Below are positions 10,248 to 20,381 of a DNA stretch of 64,000 nucleotides, one piece after another. A program made the position numbers and the translations under genes. Under the pieces are notes generated by a model. It saw only the letters and a list, made by a program, of their open reading frames with translations. It had not been told where the DNA came from and did not search any database. The stretch's first letter is position 1. Each line of letters begins with the position of its first letter. Source of the stretch: Amylostereum areolatum (taxonomy: Eukaryota; Basidiomycota; Agaricomycetes; Russulales; Stereaceae); contig SAXG01000010.1 in assembly GCA_012932865.1 (NCBI GenBank), positions 930,001 to 994,000 on the forward strand, given 5' to 3'.

Positions 10248-10648
10248 TACGCTTCAGGTCGTTTGCAGGCAGTGTGCGCGTGGTCGAAGACCCTCTCGGG
10301 GTGTTGGCGCGGGGGCGGGGTGGCGGTCGCGATTGGGAGCGTCCCTTTTTAAACAGCCCCGCAGTACTGAGCCGATTCGTTCTCACGCCCCTGACCCGTT
10401 AACGCGCCTGCGTGCCAGATCCATTGACGTGTCGTGTCGCGCCGCCAGGTCCGTTCACGCGTTCAATTTAATTCAACTTGCACCAGTCCTCACGCATGCC
10501 ATGGAAAAACAACTCATGCTTGCACTCCGTGATGTAAGTACGCATATATCAACCCGCTCCCAATCGCGACCGCCACCCCGCCCCCGCGCCAACACCCCGA
10601 GAGGGTCTTCGACCACGCGCACACTGCCTGCAAACGACCTGAAGCGTA
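10248..10648. mobile_element. MITE with perfect 94-bp terminal inverted repeats and TA flanks
   Basis: Bases 10248-10341 and 10555-10648 are exact reverse complements over 94 bp. Both ends read TA followed by CGCTTCAGG, so the element is CGCTTCAGG...CCTGAAGCG within a TA duplication, as for Tc1/mariner-type insertions (established for that superfamily). There is no transposase inside the 213-bp centre. The centre holds about three degenerate copies (10395-10463) of the GTTAAC repeat that forms the 12-kb array. Identical arms imply recent insertion or conversion and would form a long hairpin if transcribed. Confidence 0.85.
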
Positions 10649-10687
10649 AAAGTAACCAGCCAATGTTTCACCCCATGCCTCAAGGCC

Positions 10688-11578
10688 TCAAGCGTCGGCC
10701 TCTGGGAGCGTGCCCACGTACATCTCTGCGTCCCTCAACTTCTCCTCCAAGTCCTCGACACGCGCCTGCAGCTCCCGCACCTTCTTCGACAGCTCGCTGT
10801 TTTCCTCGCTCTTCTTGATGATGCGATCGTCGCGCCCCTTCACAGCCTTGCGCTGGACGTCGAGGTCCACCTTGAGCTTCTGGATCGTGACACCTTGCTC
10901 CCGAACAACCTTGTTGAGCCTCGCGGTCTGGATTTCGCCGAACCTTTCTTCGACGTCTGCTTCTTCCAGCATTTGGAGCGCGGCCTGGCGCTTATTGGCG
11001 CCGGATGGTGAAGCCTGGGGTGAAGAGGCTGTCGCGAAAGGGCCGAGCGGTGGGTGGTGGGATGAGGCGGCCTCGGGCGTGCGCGTCGGAGAGGAGAAAG
11101 GGGTTACTCTGGCCGGCTGGGTCGCACCGTCCTCCACTTCTCCGATTGGGCGCTTCCCTTGGGCGGTCGTGGACTTGTAGAGCAACCCCCGAGTGCGCTT
11201 GTCAATGGCTGGAAGGCCCTGCGCAGCCTGTGCTTTCACCTGTTCTCTGTTCCAGCGCGGGTTCAGGTCCTCTTTGTTCCATTGGAGGATCACATCATCC
11301 GGCACTCCGACCCTGTCGCCGTGAGCCTCGTACCTGGCGTCGTAGGTATCCTGCGGCACTGTGAACAGGTCAATACCACAGACCCTCCAGGAGTTAGGAG
11401 GCGGCGCACCGTATACACCGCAGTCGATCCACCCCTGCGTCCTATACTTCTTACACCCCAGCATCTCGCATCCCATTTTTTCCACAAATCGCACTTCGAC
11501 TTTGGGTTGTACTCCTGCCTCGGGCGGGCACAAACAATCCGGGAGGGGGGCGTGTTTCAAGGAGTTGGGGAAGGCCAT
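10688..11578 (-). CDS. Hypothetical coiled-coil protein
   Basis: Single-exon ORF of 296 aa from an ATG. Residues about 30-65 hold several cysteines (CEMLGCKKYRTQGWIDCG) that could form a metal site. Residues about 150-200 are Ser/Pro/Thr-rich and likely disordered. Residues about 200-288 form a strongly charged heptad pattern (VRELQARVEDLEEKLRD), a predicted coiled coil for self-association. No family recognised. The MITE lies 39 bp beyond its stop codon. Similar coiled-coil tails occur in the gene at 12759-13565, but the two proteins do not look homologous. Confidence 0.65.
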   Translation of the reverse strand: MAFPNSLKHAPLPDCLCPPEAGVQPKVEVRFVEKMGCEMLGCKKYRTQGWIDCGVYGAPPPNSWRVCGIDLFTVPQDTYDARYEAHGDRVGVPDDVILQWNKEDLNPRWNREQVKAQAAQGLPAIDKRTRGLLYKSTTAQGKRPIGEVEDGATQPARVTPFSSPTRTPEAASSHHPPLGPFATASSPQASPSGANKRQAALQMLEEADVEERFGEIQTARLNKVVREQGVTIQKLKVDLDVQRKAVKGRDDRIIKKSEENSELSKKVRELQARVEDLEEKLRDAEMYVGTLPEADA

Positions 11579-12051
11579 GGTGAGGGAAGAGGCGGAAGTT
11601 GGAGCGTGGGCGGAGGGGCGACGGGGTAAGGTAGATTATATACACCTCTTCACGGTGAAGTCACCAATCAGCGCCATCGGCGATTTGAGAACGATATGCC
11701 AAAGACATCAGCATAGCGCCGAGGCCCCTCGCCCACGCCCTGAAGCAACCCGAGTTACAGACCGAAGACGCACCACGAGGCCGGGGACCAGAATGTGCGA
11801 AACAGGTTTGGTGGGATGAACGGGCAGACCCACGCTGACGCAAGCGACCGCCCGCGCACGGCGCCGCCAAAAGGCGGCACGATCGTGCACGACATCCGCC
11901 TCAAAGAGCAGAGAGGGAGCTGCGTGTGAAGGCAGAAAGACGCGCGCGGCCTGATCAATGCCATTACCCGAACCAGCACGTGCCCTTGTGTCACGTGATT
12001 GCCTCCGTCGATCCGAGCCACTGTCAGAAATCTCGGGCCTTAACCGAATCT
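11579..12051. other. Intergenic spacer
   Basis: No gene seen. Contains the second copy (11868-11920) of the 50-bp segment found at 9773-9823. Confidence 0.5.
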
Positions 12052-12540
12052 CGCCCCGCGATCCGTTAACGGATCTGGTCCTGAGATCCGTTAACGCGTC
12101 TTGGGGCGAGATCCGTTAACGCGTCTCGGTGCCAGGGCCTGGAGTAGCCGGCGGGCACAGCGAGATCCGTTAACGTGTCTTGATGCGCGATCCGTTAACG
12201 CGTCTTGATGCGCGATCCGTTAACGTGTCTTGGGACCCGATCCGTTAACGCGTCTTGGGACCCGATCCGTTAACGCGTCTTGGGACCCGATCCGTTAACG
12301 CGTCTTGGGACCCGATCCGTTAACGCGTCTCGGTGCCAGGGCCTGGAGTAGCCGGCGGGCACAGCGAGATCCGTTAACGCGTCTCGGTGTAAGGGCCGTT
12401 AACCTGTCTCGTAGCGCGTCCGTTAACCGTCCGTTAACGCGTCTCGGTGCGCGACCGTTAACGCATCCTAGTGAGAGAACGCGTTAACGAGCTACCCGGG
12501 GGCGTTAACGCTTCCCAGAGGGACCCATTAACGTATTCTC
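12052..12540. repeat. Left GTTAAC minisatellite array
   Basis: About 17 GTTAAC hexamers in units of ~24-25 bp, best consensus ATCCGTTAACGCGTCTTGGG; six near-identical units lie at 12180-12330. A longer unit containing GGTGCCAGGGCCTGG occurs at 12127-12175 and again at 12331-12379. The palindromic CGTTAACG core is kept while the spacers vary, as expected of protein-binding sites. Confidence 0.9.
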
Positions 12541-12758
12541 TCACTTCAATGCGGCAACGCGCGCATCTAGCATCCCACCTGCGCACCAGGTTGACGCGGT
12601 TCCAATGGAGACCCATGCACCAGCCGCGTCGGTCCCGTACGAGCGAGGAGCGGAGCAGAAGCGCGGCCCGAAGCCTGGGGTCGACTCCCCGCGGAACGTC
12701 GGGCCTCCTTCCCCGGGCGTACCCCTCTCTCCCTCTCCTCCTCATCCTCCTCAAGAAT

Positions 12759-13565
12759 ATGTCACCACCCGACCGCGAGATCCACCTCTTCAAGGAGATT
12801 CGCGGCCTCCAGTACGACTTGGAGAAGGCGCAGAGGAACATCCTCGGCCGCGCCAACGACCACCAGGCTGCAGAGGTGCGCGAGCGGGCCGCGCTTGAAG
12901 CCCGGGACAACGCTGTAGACGAGGTCACTGCCTTGCGCGACGAGCTCAACCACGTCCTCGCGAAGCACCAGGTCGAGGTCAACGAGCTCGTCCGCCAGCG
13001 AATGGAGGCGAACGCCGGCTGGAAAGTCGCGCGTCAAGAGAAGGAGGCCATGGCGCGCCAGTCGGACGACCATCGGCGGGACGCGGTCGCCCTGAGGAAG
13101 GACGTCCGCCGTCTGGAACTGGATGCCCAGTTGTTGCGTGCGGACCTGGGAAAAACCCTCCAGCACTTGTCGCAGGCCGAGCTGCACCTCGAGGCCGCTT
13201 GCGCTCGGGAGATGGAGTTGGAGGCGGAGATTGCCAGGCGCCCTGTGGACGCCACCAGGTAAGTGGCGCTTCACTTCGCGGTGGGGGAGATTGGGGACTG
13301 AAGTCTAAGGATACAGGCCTGACCTTGCCAAGGATGAGAAGGTGAGCAACTGGGTGCGTTCCGATCCGAAGGGCAAGCTAACCTTTGGCAGGGCATGGAT
13401 CGCCTGCCTCCGCTCGGGCTTCCAGCCGCGTCGCCGCGTGGCAAAAAGAGGACAACACCGGGCGACGACGGGAGCTCGGGTGAGAATGGGCGAGGTGGGG
13501 ATGGGGAAGGTAGTGCGGCCAGGAAGCCGAGGTTGGAGGGCGGAGAGGAAGGGTGGTCGGAGTAG
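12759..13565 (+). CDS. Coiled-coil protein with basic C-terminus, three exons
   Basis: Exons 12759-13258, 13317-13341 and 13392-13565; introns GTAAGT...ATACAG (58 bp) and GTGAGC...CTAAC...GGCAG (50 bp). The spliced frame is 232 aa and ends at TAG. The start ATG opens MSPPDREIHLFKEIRGLQYD; the open frame upstream of it runs into the array and is not used. Residues ~8-160 are a long charged coiled coil. Exon 3 adds a Gly/Ser-rich tail with RGKKR and ARKPR, possible nuclear localisation signals. Function unknown; first gene inside the left array of the proposed transposon, so an accessory DNA-binding or multimerisation role is conceivable. Confidence 0.65.
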
Positions 13566-13697
13566 ACGCGCTGTTATCCTCACGTACGCTCTGGTTGTTG
13601 AATTGGACAAATCTACCTGGCTTCATGAAGTTCGACCGCTTGGAAGTTCGACCACCTCGAAGTCGCTTGTATTGCATACATCGGTTGCTTCACAGCG

Positions 13698-14532
13698 CTA
13701 CTCTTCCCTTACAACACGCCCTCGAACCTCCGATATTCCCAGCCCCTGCAGCACGCTCGCCACCTCTATAAGGTCCAGGACCCCCTTCCTCCACCCTTCC
13801 CAGTCATGGTACCTCTCTGTCCAATGCCGATTCATCATCGCCTCCGCCCAGTAATAAAGGAGGACCAGGTTACATACAAGGCCGGAGCGGTCAAACCTGA
13901 ACATTCGCGACCAGTCGAAGGACTTCAATGGTCGCACCATGAACGCGGAGTCGCAGGGGAGAGGCGATCGGTCGGCTGGTTGTTGTGATGCATAATACCC
14001 TTCAAAGAGGGCTTGGAAGCCGTCGCTGGGGCTGTTGAGGTCCCGCAGGGGGGAGAGCACGCATCGGCGCCGCTGCCAGTTGACTAAGAACCATGGCAGT
14101 GGTGCCCGTGGTAGGTCTCGATAGGTCTGTGGTTTCAGGGTCAGAATCTAAGGCCTCTGGAATTCCAGACGACGCACCCGGAACCCTTGAGCAGCGCACA
14201 CGCCAAATATCATCTTCACAGCGCGCGCCCACTCCGCCTCGTAGCAGTCCGTAACTCCGTTCCCCAACAGCCGGTAGTAAAGCGCCCTCATCTCAACGCC
14301 AACTTTTCCTGTCCAGAAATTGGGTCACATGCGAGGTAAGTTTGGGACGACGCGCACGCTGCCCTGTGATAAACTGGTGGGAAAATCTTTGTACCCTGAC
14401 CGGGGCGAGGCTCACCTTAGTCGGCAGCTCTAGGAGCACGTAGGCCAGAGGGAGAGACTGGGAGGCAGCTCCAGAGGCGGCGGGCACCGTCTGGCCACTT
14501 AAATGAGTTGAGGAGGACCGGGTCTGTACCAT
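13698..14532 (-). CDS. Unknown protein, convergent with the preceding gene; possible in-frame stop
   Basis: Reads from MVQTRSSSTHLSG at 14532 through ELPTK, a GTGAGC...CCAG intron of about 43 bp, a short exon, and on to MRALYYRLLGNGVTD... and the long C-terminal part PLPWFLVNWQRRRCVLSPL ... VRGRVVREE. Between the last two parts the same frame carries TAG at 14150-14148. Either this is a nonsense mutation, or a 54-bp intron with a weak GTGTGC donor removes it (the removal keeps frame). The C-terminal 180 residues are aromatic-rich with a possible membrane-like stretch (LVCNLVLLYYWAEAMM). No family recognised. Head-to-head with the gene at 15018 across a GTTAAC-bearing spacer. Confidence 0.45.
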
Positions 14533-15017
14533 GACGGTGGTGGCTCGGCTTATGCGGACGCGCGCGGAAAGGCGCGCAAGTCCTTAACGCGCCCCACCCC
14601 CTCATTGATCTGTTAACGGATTAGTTAGTCTTTTCGCATGCTCCCCGACCCCAAACTCACCAGAAAAGCTATCCATTCCAGCCTCCGTACTCATCTTTAA
14701 AGGGAGAGATCATCCTTCAAAGCTGTGGGTTCGCAAGCACACCTTCTAAGCAGCAAATACACAATCTTATCACGTGGTCGAGGGGCGACAAAGTTGTAAG
14801 CTTGGGTTTAGGACACCCTCACCCCTCCCCATCGCCGTCAAGTCTGCCAGCCCCCCCCCTCCTCCCCCTCCTCCTCCAACATGCTAACTCTGTTAACTAG
14901 GGAGGGTCTGTGAGTCATACCCGCTGCCAAAATCGAATCGTCACTTACAGACATGCGTTAAGCAAAAAAATACCCGTTAACTCCCTCTCGGTACGAGCCC
15001 GCACTTCCACACCTTAG
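14533..15017. promoter_or_regulatory. Divergent intergenic region with isolated GTTAAC sites
   Basis: Between two divergently oriented genes. GTTAAC occurs singly near 14612, 14895 and 14975, with related TTAACG/GTTAAG near 14585 and 14953. These match the core of the terminal arrays, suggesting a shared regulatory factor (inference). Pyrimidine runs lie at 14849-14880. A short upstream exon of the gene at 15018 may also be hidden here. Confidence 0.35.
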
Positions 15018-16455
15018 CCATGCTCAATACAGCGCCTTCAGGCAATACTCCGCGCCCACTACAACGTCCGCAAGCTGCAGTCAGCCCCTCGCGACCTGTC
15101 CAACGCGAAGGCTCGGGTGACCAACGCGCGGATTACAGCGCACTGGGGATATGTCGAGTCTGGGTCTTACCCGCCAGGCGACGAACCACTCCCGGACGAT
15201 CAAAAGCGCGTGGATGAGGTGCTGCGCGCGCTTCACCTCCAAGGTTTCCTCGACTTGCCTGCCTCCAGAGATCAGGCGCGTGCCCCCCGCCCCCCCCCCC
15301 GTGTGCGGTGAAGGGAAAGGACTGACCTCCTGTTCCCTGCTTAGGCGCCACCGCGCGGCGAAGGTGACGTTGGCGGGACAAACTGCTCCTCCAACCAGGC
15401 CGCACCTCCAGACCTCCCGCAGCCGACGGCATTCAATGGCGCTCCTGGCGAAAATGTCAGCATGCTGGACCTTCCCGACGCGCACAGTGACGCGGAGCAT
15501 GCTCACCCTGTCCAAAGCCTCGAGCCCCGACCATTTCCCACTGATGTTGACATCATCGTCCACAACGGGCTTGATGGCGGGATCAGTACCATCGATCGAT
15601 ACCCCGCCTCGTCTCCAGATCTTGACCTACGGTTTGAAAAACTGTCCAACTTGCCCACCGTTAGCGCGAAGAAGGTTGTTGACGCATGGCTCCAGTACCA
15701 GCCATCTGTCAACGGTAAGGTCCCCAATCAGACCGCTGTGCACTGTTCTAAACGCGCCTTAGGTCTGCTGGAGCTCGGCTTCATGCTTCGCGCGGCGAAC
15801 AACCTCAGGTGTCGACTCTTGGCGCGGCCCCGCATCGAGGACGTCGACTCCGACGCGGTGCAGGGAGTCCTGCTCGTACCATACTTGAATCCCTCCGGCG
15901 ACGGATGGGAGGTCGATCTGTACCTGGACAGGGTGAGCCGTTGTCTGGGTGACTTAATGCCCGCTGACCTTTCCTTTGCCCTAGCCCCAGCCGGAGCTGC
16001 CGCCGAGTGCGTCATCAGATACCCCGGAGCCCGAGGAAGAAGAAGAAACCCCGACCGGGAACGCGATCGTTGCCTGGCTGATGGAGGAATACGCCAACGA
16101 TGAAGTGGTGCAGCAGATCCGGTCCGACGCCAGTCGGCGCGGGCAGCCCATTCACGTCCTTCGTGAGTGGATCTGGAAGGTGGAGGGGCTTTTGGAGAAG
16201 TGCAAAGCCGGGTGGCGCGTCCCCGTCAGCGTGGATCGCCCGGCCAGGCTCAAGCGCATCTTGAGAAAGCATCTGCAGGGCTTGCTAGGGAAGAGCGCGA
16301 GCTGGCTCCTCAATTGCGAAAAGGCCGCTGCATTGGTCGCCGAGCGCGGGGATTGGAATAGCGAGGTCAGGGGTTACCTCAATGACCCTGATGCTTCCAA
16401 AGTCTTCGGTATGCAAAGTTTAGCCGCCTATCTGGCTACTTTGACGCCACCTTAG
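15018..16455 (+). CDS. Conserved-looking unknown protein, at least four exons, 5' end open
   Basis: Exons 15018-15275, 15345-15714, 15763-15932, 15985-16455. The first visible exon follows a TTAG acceptor, so an upstream exon with the start codon is missing from this model. Intron 15276-15344 appears to be GC-AG (donor GCGCGT; branch GACTGAC): joining CAG to GCG keeps the frame, whereas the nearest GT does not. Later introns are GTAAGG...TTAG and GTGAGC...CTAG. The product (about 420 aa visible) has an Asp/Pro-rich middle, an acidic run of glutamates, and a helical C-terminal domain (RREWIWKVEGLL-like, charged). No family recognised. Confidence 0.6.
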
Positions 16456-16576
16456 AATTAGCCTAACTCAATTGCAAATGTTCCTAATTACCTTCTTTGC
16501 TCGCTCTTTGCCCGGAAGATCTCACTCATGTAAATACCAATCTCGTGCCTTGCGAACTCGGGTCACTGATTGCTAG

Positions 16577-18652
16577 TTACAAGCTCCGGGTGGGAATAGT
16601 GCGTGGTGGTCGGGGCAGCGCAGGGGCGCGTTCTCCTCGTAGGTGCTCGGCCCCCATCTCCGCTAAGGACAATCGTAAGCAGGAGGCCAAAGCAAGGATA
16701 ACCTGACTTACCATCGCTTACGGTTTGGAGTGTTTTACTCCAGGTGATGACCTTCGGGTGGGCGAGGACCTTGCGGGCGTCGAACCCAACTACCTGCAGG
16801 CCTTCCAGCGAGGCCACACGAGAGAGGGCCACGTAACTTTGACCTGGATGGGAGTCGTCATTAGCGGGCTGCACCTGTCGAGGCTTGGTTTCCTCACCCT
16901 TCTCAAACACCTTGCGCAAGTCGACGCGCACGCGCTGGATAGTTTGCCCTTGGCTCTTGTGGATGGATATTGCCCACGCCAGAATGAGAGGAATCTGGGG
17001 GTACTGGTAAGCGACTGCCCAAAGGCCAGCCACGTCGTCGATGCTCACCTGAAGTCGCCGCGCGATCACCTTTCTCTCCGCGTCCTCGACCTTGAACTCA
17101 TCTTGAGTGACGAGGACGCGAATTTTGCCTTCGTGCGTGGAGAACTCCACCCAGGGAAACCCATCGCTGTCTCCCAGTCGCAAGCCGTCGCCAGGGCTGG
17201 AAGACGGGAAATTCTCCTTTTCCTCGACCACTTCGTCGCCACTCTCCCCTGCCTGGCCCGCCGCCGTCGGCCGCCCGTCTGCGTCAAACTCCACCTCCCT
17301 TAACACGCCGAAAGAGCGACCCCCTTGTTCCGCGTAAAACCCTCGAACCACGCCGACCGCCCCGTTCACCAGCCCCCTCCCCTCGTCTACATTGCGCACC
17401 AGCATGACCTGCGCCCCCGTCTTGAGGTCCAGGACGCCGACTGCAGGCGTGGCGTCCAACAGTTGCTCGCGTTTCTCTGGTGGGACAGTGCCGGAGTCCT
17501 GAGCTCGAAACCGCACAATGGGTTTGGCGATTTTGGACAGTCGAGAGGCGTTGGCGCTGACGACCTCACGCCGGAGAGGGAAGAGGTCGGTCGGCGGGAA
17601 GTTCGCCAGTGGGGAAGGGGGGAGAGGTCTTGAGAGTCGTTGGAAGGCATGGATCGTCGCAGGCGTCAGAACGCCTTGCCGGAGCTCTTGAAGCATTTGA
17701 ACGAATTCTGGTTGGGAGGGACTTAGGGCAGGAAGCGAAGATGGAGAAGAGGGTAGGCTTACTGCCGTCTTTTTGCCTATACACCTGCGTCAAAACCAGA
17801 GTCACCTCCACGGACTTGCGCCAGGAGTCGCTCTCAAAAGCGAACAGCGTGGCCTGACCCTTTTGGGTGACGGGAGGCAGCTGGAAGAAGTCGCCCGTGA
17901 CGATGAGCTGAGGGCAGCGCGGTGGGTGAACAACGGCGTGGGGTCACACAGGTGCAGGACGACTTACTTGAATACCGCCAAACGGTTTTGGGCTGGGGTC
18001 TCGCAGCCTCACTGCTAAAGCGCCTAGGGTGTCGAACAAGCGTCCGTCGACCATGGACACTGAGGACGCGGCGGTCAGTTGTGCGCAGCGTAGTTCGACG
18101 GAGGGCAATACCTTCGTCTATAATCAGGACCTTGACCGCCCTCCAGCATTGCAAGGCCGGCTTCGATCGGCGGACGTACCGAGCCAGTTTGTCGAGGCTG
18201 TCCACGCTCGGGCTTATGCCTCCCCAGGAGTGCAGAGTCATGCCTGTGCGCGCAAGGGTGTTCAGGAGGGACGGCTGGACCCAAGGAGAGAATACTGACC
18301 TCCTATGTTCGATGCAGCCATCCCTGTGCTCGCTGTCACCGCGACGGCCTCGGGTTGGGAGGAATGCCGCCGCCGCAGCGCATTGACAATCGCCTTGAGA
18401 AGTAACAAATACATTCTTTCCCTCCTGAAGCACCATTGCCAATATTTTCCTCTGCTCCTCGCCGAGAACCACCTCTGTCGTCCCAGCCTTGAAACCTCGT
18501 GCGATATCCTCTATGCCCGCCGTGCGCGCAACGCTGACCTTTGGCGAGAAGAAATGGTCAATGGTTAAGCGAGGCTTTTTGGAAGAGGAGGAGGAGGAGG
18601 AGGAAGAAGGCGCGTGGCCTTGAGCCTTGCGCTTAGGGACTGGGGGTGTCAT
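16577..18652 (-). pseudogene. PIF1-like DNA helicase with deleted Walker A motif
   Basis: Six exons: 18652-18300, 18243-18112, 18059-17968, 17908-17763, 17707-16712, 16662-16577; all introns are 49-59 bp and in phase. PIF1/RRM3-family superfamily-1 motifs are clear: VLIIDE (Walker B), GDFFQLPPV, LTQVYRQ, AWAISIHKSQGQT and YVALSRV. The N-terminus has a Ser run, KKPR and a PCNA-box-like LTIDHFF. In exon 1 the sequence jumps from KNVFVT straight to LKAIVNAL in another frame at about 18400, losing the GSAGTGKS-type phosphate-binding loop of the family and shifting the frame. Without it the product cannot bind ATP, hence pseudogene. Intact relatives unwind DNA during replication; here it lies mid-way in the proposed transposon. 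Confidence 0.85.
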
Positions 18653-18812
18653 CGGTCGAGGGTGGCGGTCTCGCAAGGCGCTCCTGGCAAGGACTTGGGC
18701 ATGGCTCGTCTGAACGCGGTCACATGACACGTTGCCTCGCCTGCGTTCAAGCGCTGAAGCTCACGCATCCATCGGGAAGGTACTGCTAAGCACGCATGAC
18801 GTAATTACAGCA

Positions 18813-20381
18813 CTAAATGTGACGGCGTTTGGCCGCGGCTTCGTGGAGGGCAAAGTCCACCTCCGGCGCCGCGCGTTTTTTACCCTTCTCATACAGTGCC
18901 TTGCCCGCAGAAAGACGAGGTGGGGAGGCCATGAGTTTCAGCTCCTCCCAGAGGTCAGGGCAATAGGTGCAGCCCTCGACGCGGCCAACAACCGTGGTCT
19001 CCTCTTCTTCCAACCAAACCCGATCGCCCACACCAATGAAAGACCCCCACTCCAAGCGTCCCGGCAGCCACTTCTGCCAGCGACTGGCAAGAGAGAGTTC
19101 GAACCTCTTCATGATGCGGGAATGTTGCGAGAGGACCAAGGGTCGGTCAACGTCGACGGCGTAGTCTTTGAGGGCAGGCCCTGGGATCTGAAGGAGATTG
19201 CATGAGAACTGCACCGCCGCGGAGGTGGAGGAATGGCAGACGCACCCCGTTATGGTGGAAAATCCGGATGCGTATGTCCTTGGTTAAACTCACGGGTTCT
19301 TCTTCTTGTTCTTCGTCCTGCGTTGGCCGATGGGTCAAAAATCGAACATCGGGTAAATAAAAACCACTTGCGTCATCAATGGAGATGGGTGAGGAACCCC
19401 CAGCCGATGTGCTCGCATACCCGCGGTGGGTTTCAACGAACTGATCCAGGGAGAAGAGGTCAGAACATCCGCTTGAGAGGTTGGAAAAGACACGACGCAC
19501 AAAGTTAGGCTTGGGAATTTTTTTGGGAAGCTCATCTTCCGAAGAGTCACTGATCTCATGCTGCGATAGACGAGTCAATATTCAATGGTGGGTGGGTAGG
19601 TGAAATAGAGCTCACGACGAGTTCGGGCCCTGGGCTGGACTGCGTTTGACATATGCTGAGCGCCCGCGCCTTGTCATGTCTGGGCTGGCGGGCCTTGCGA
19701 GATGGGAGAATCGCCCACGCCTGTTTCCGAAGTTCAGAAAGCCTGCGAGACCTTCTGCTGCAGAGCGCACTCACCGGCGTCTGTCTCTGGGGAGGGCTTG
19801 GTGGCTCAAGCTTGATGTGCGTCGCCGAGGTGCGCCGTGAGGGATGGGCAATCGGCGAGCTGGGCGGCAGGGAGCTTGCGTCGGACAACAAGTATATCGA
19901 CTGTGAGGAAGAGGCGAAAGTGGCCGACACTGTTCGCTGGGGACGGCGTGGGGGCTGACTGAGCTCGCAGCGGGTCATAAAAAGGTCATGGAAGCGGCTC
20001 ACCTTGCCCTCCGCCACCCCAACCTCGTTTCTCAGCTTCCGCAACAACCTTACCCGCTCCGCGGCGCTGGTCACGGAGCGGATGCCTTCTATGCCCTCAG
20101 TGAGGTATTTGGGAACGTCTGGCTGCACTGGCTGGCGGGTGGTTTCACAATGGGAACTTTCGTCACACTAGCGGGTAGAGGGTGAGAGAGGGAGACGGTG
20201 AGGGGGGGGGGGGGGTGATACACACCATGGAGAGCCAGCGACCTGCGATCCCTTTTCGGTAAGCAAGCTGCAGCTTGACAGCACCGCGACACCCGGGACA
20301 GGGCAAGGAGGGAGGGGGTGGCTTTCGACTTTCAGAACCCAGAGCGCAAGCAGCCTTGAGTTCCTTTGTGTAATTAGCCAT
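18813..20381 (-). CDS. Unknown protein with GRF-like zinc finger at the N-terminus
   Basis: Exons 20381-20226, 20167-19616, 19560-19294, 19208-18813, spliced frame 456 aa, all in phase. Residues ~25-65, assembled across the first intron, read CPGC ... YRKGIAGRW ... C ... HC, similar to the GRF finger of nucleic-acid enzymes (C-x2-C, GR-aromatic, C..C). The middle is Ser/Pro/Arg-rich and disordered; acidic EDEEQEEE precedes the third intron. The C-terminal exon (KDYAVDVDRPLVL ... GDRVWLEEEETTV) looks folded, beta-rich. No overall family recognised. The last intron is 85 bp; a 37-bp alternative keeps the same frame, so 16 residues there are uncertain. Same strand as the helicase, 160 bp upstream of its start. 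Confidence 0.6.

Noticed and set aside
12052..12540. GTTAAC array as a CRISPR-like array
   Set aside because: Spacers are themselves repetitive, the unit is ~25 bp, and the genome is clearly eukaryotic.
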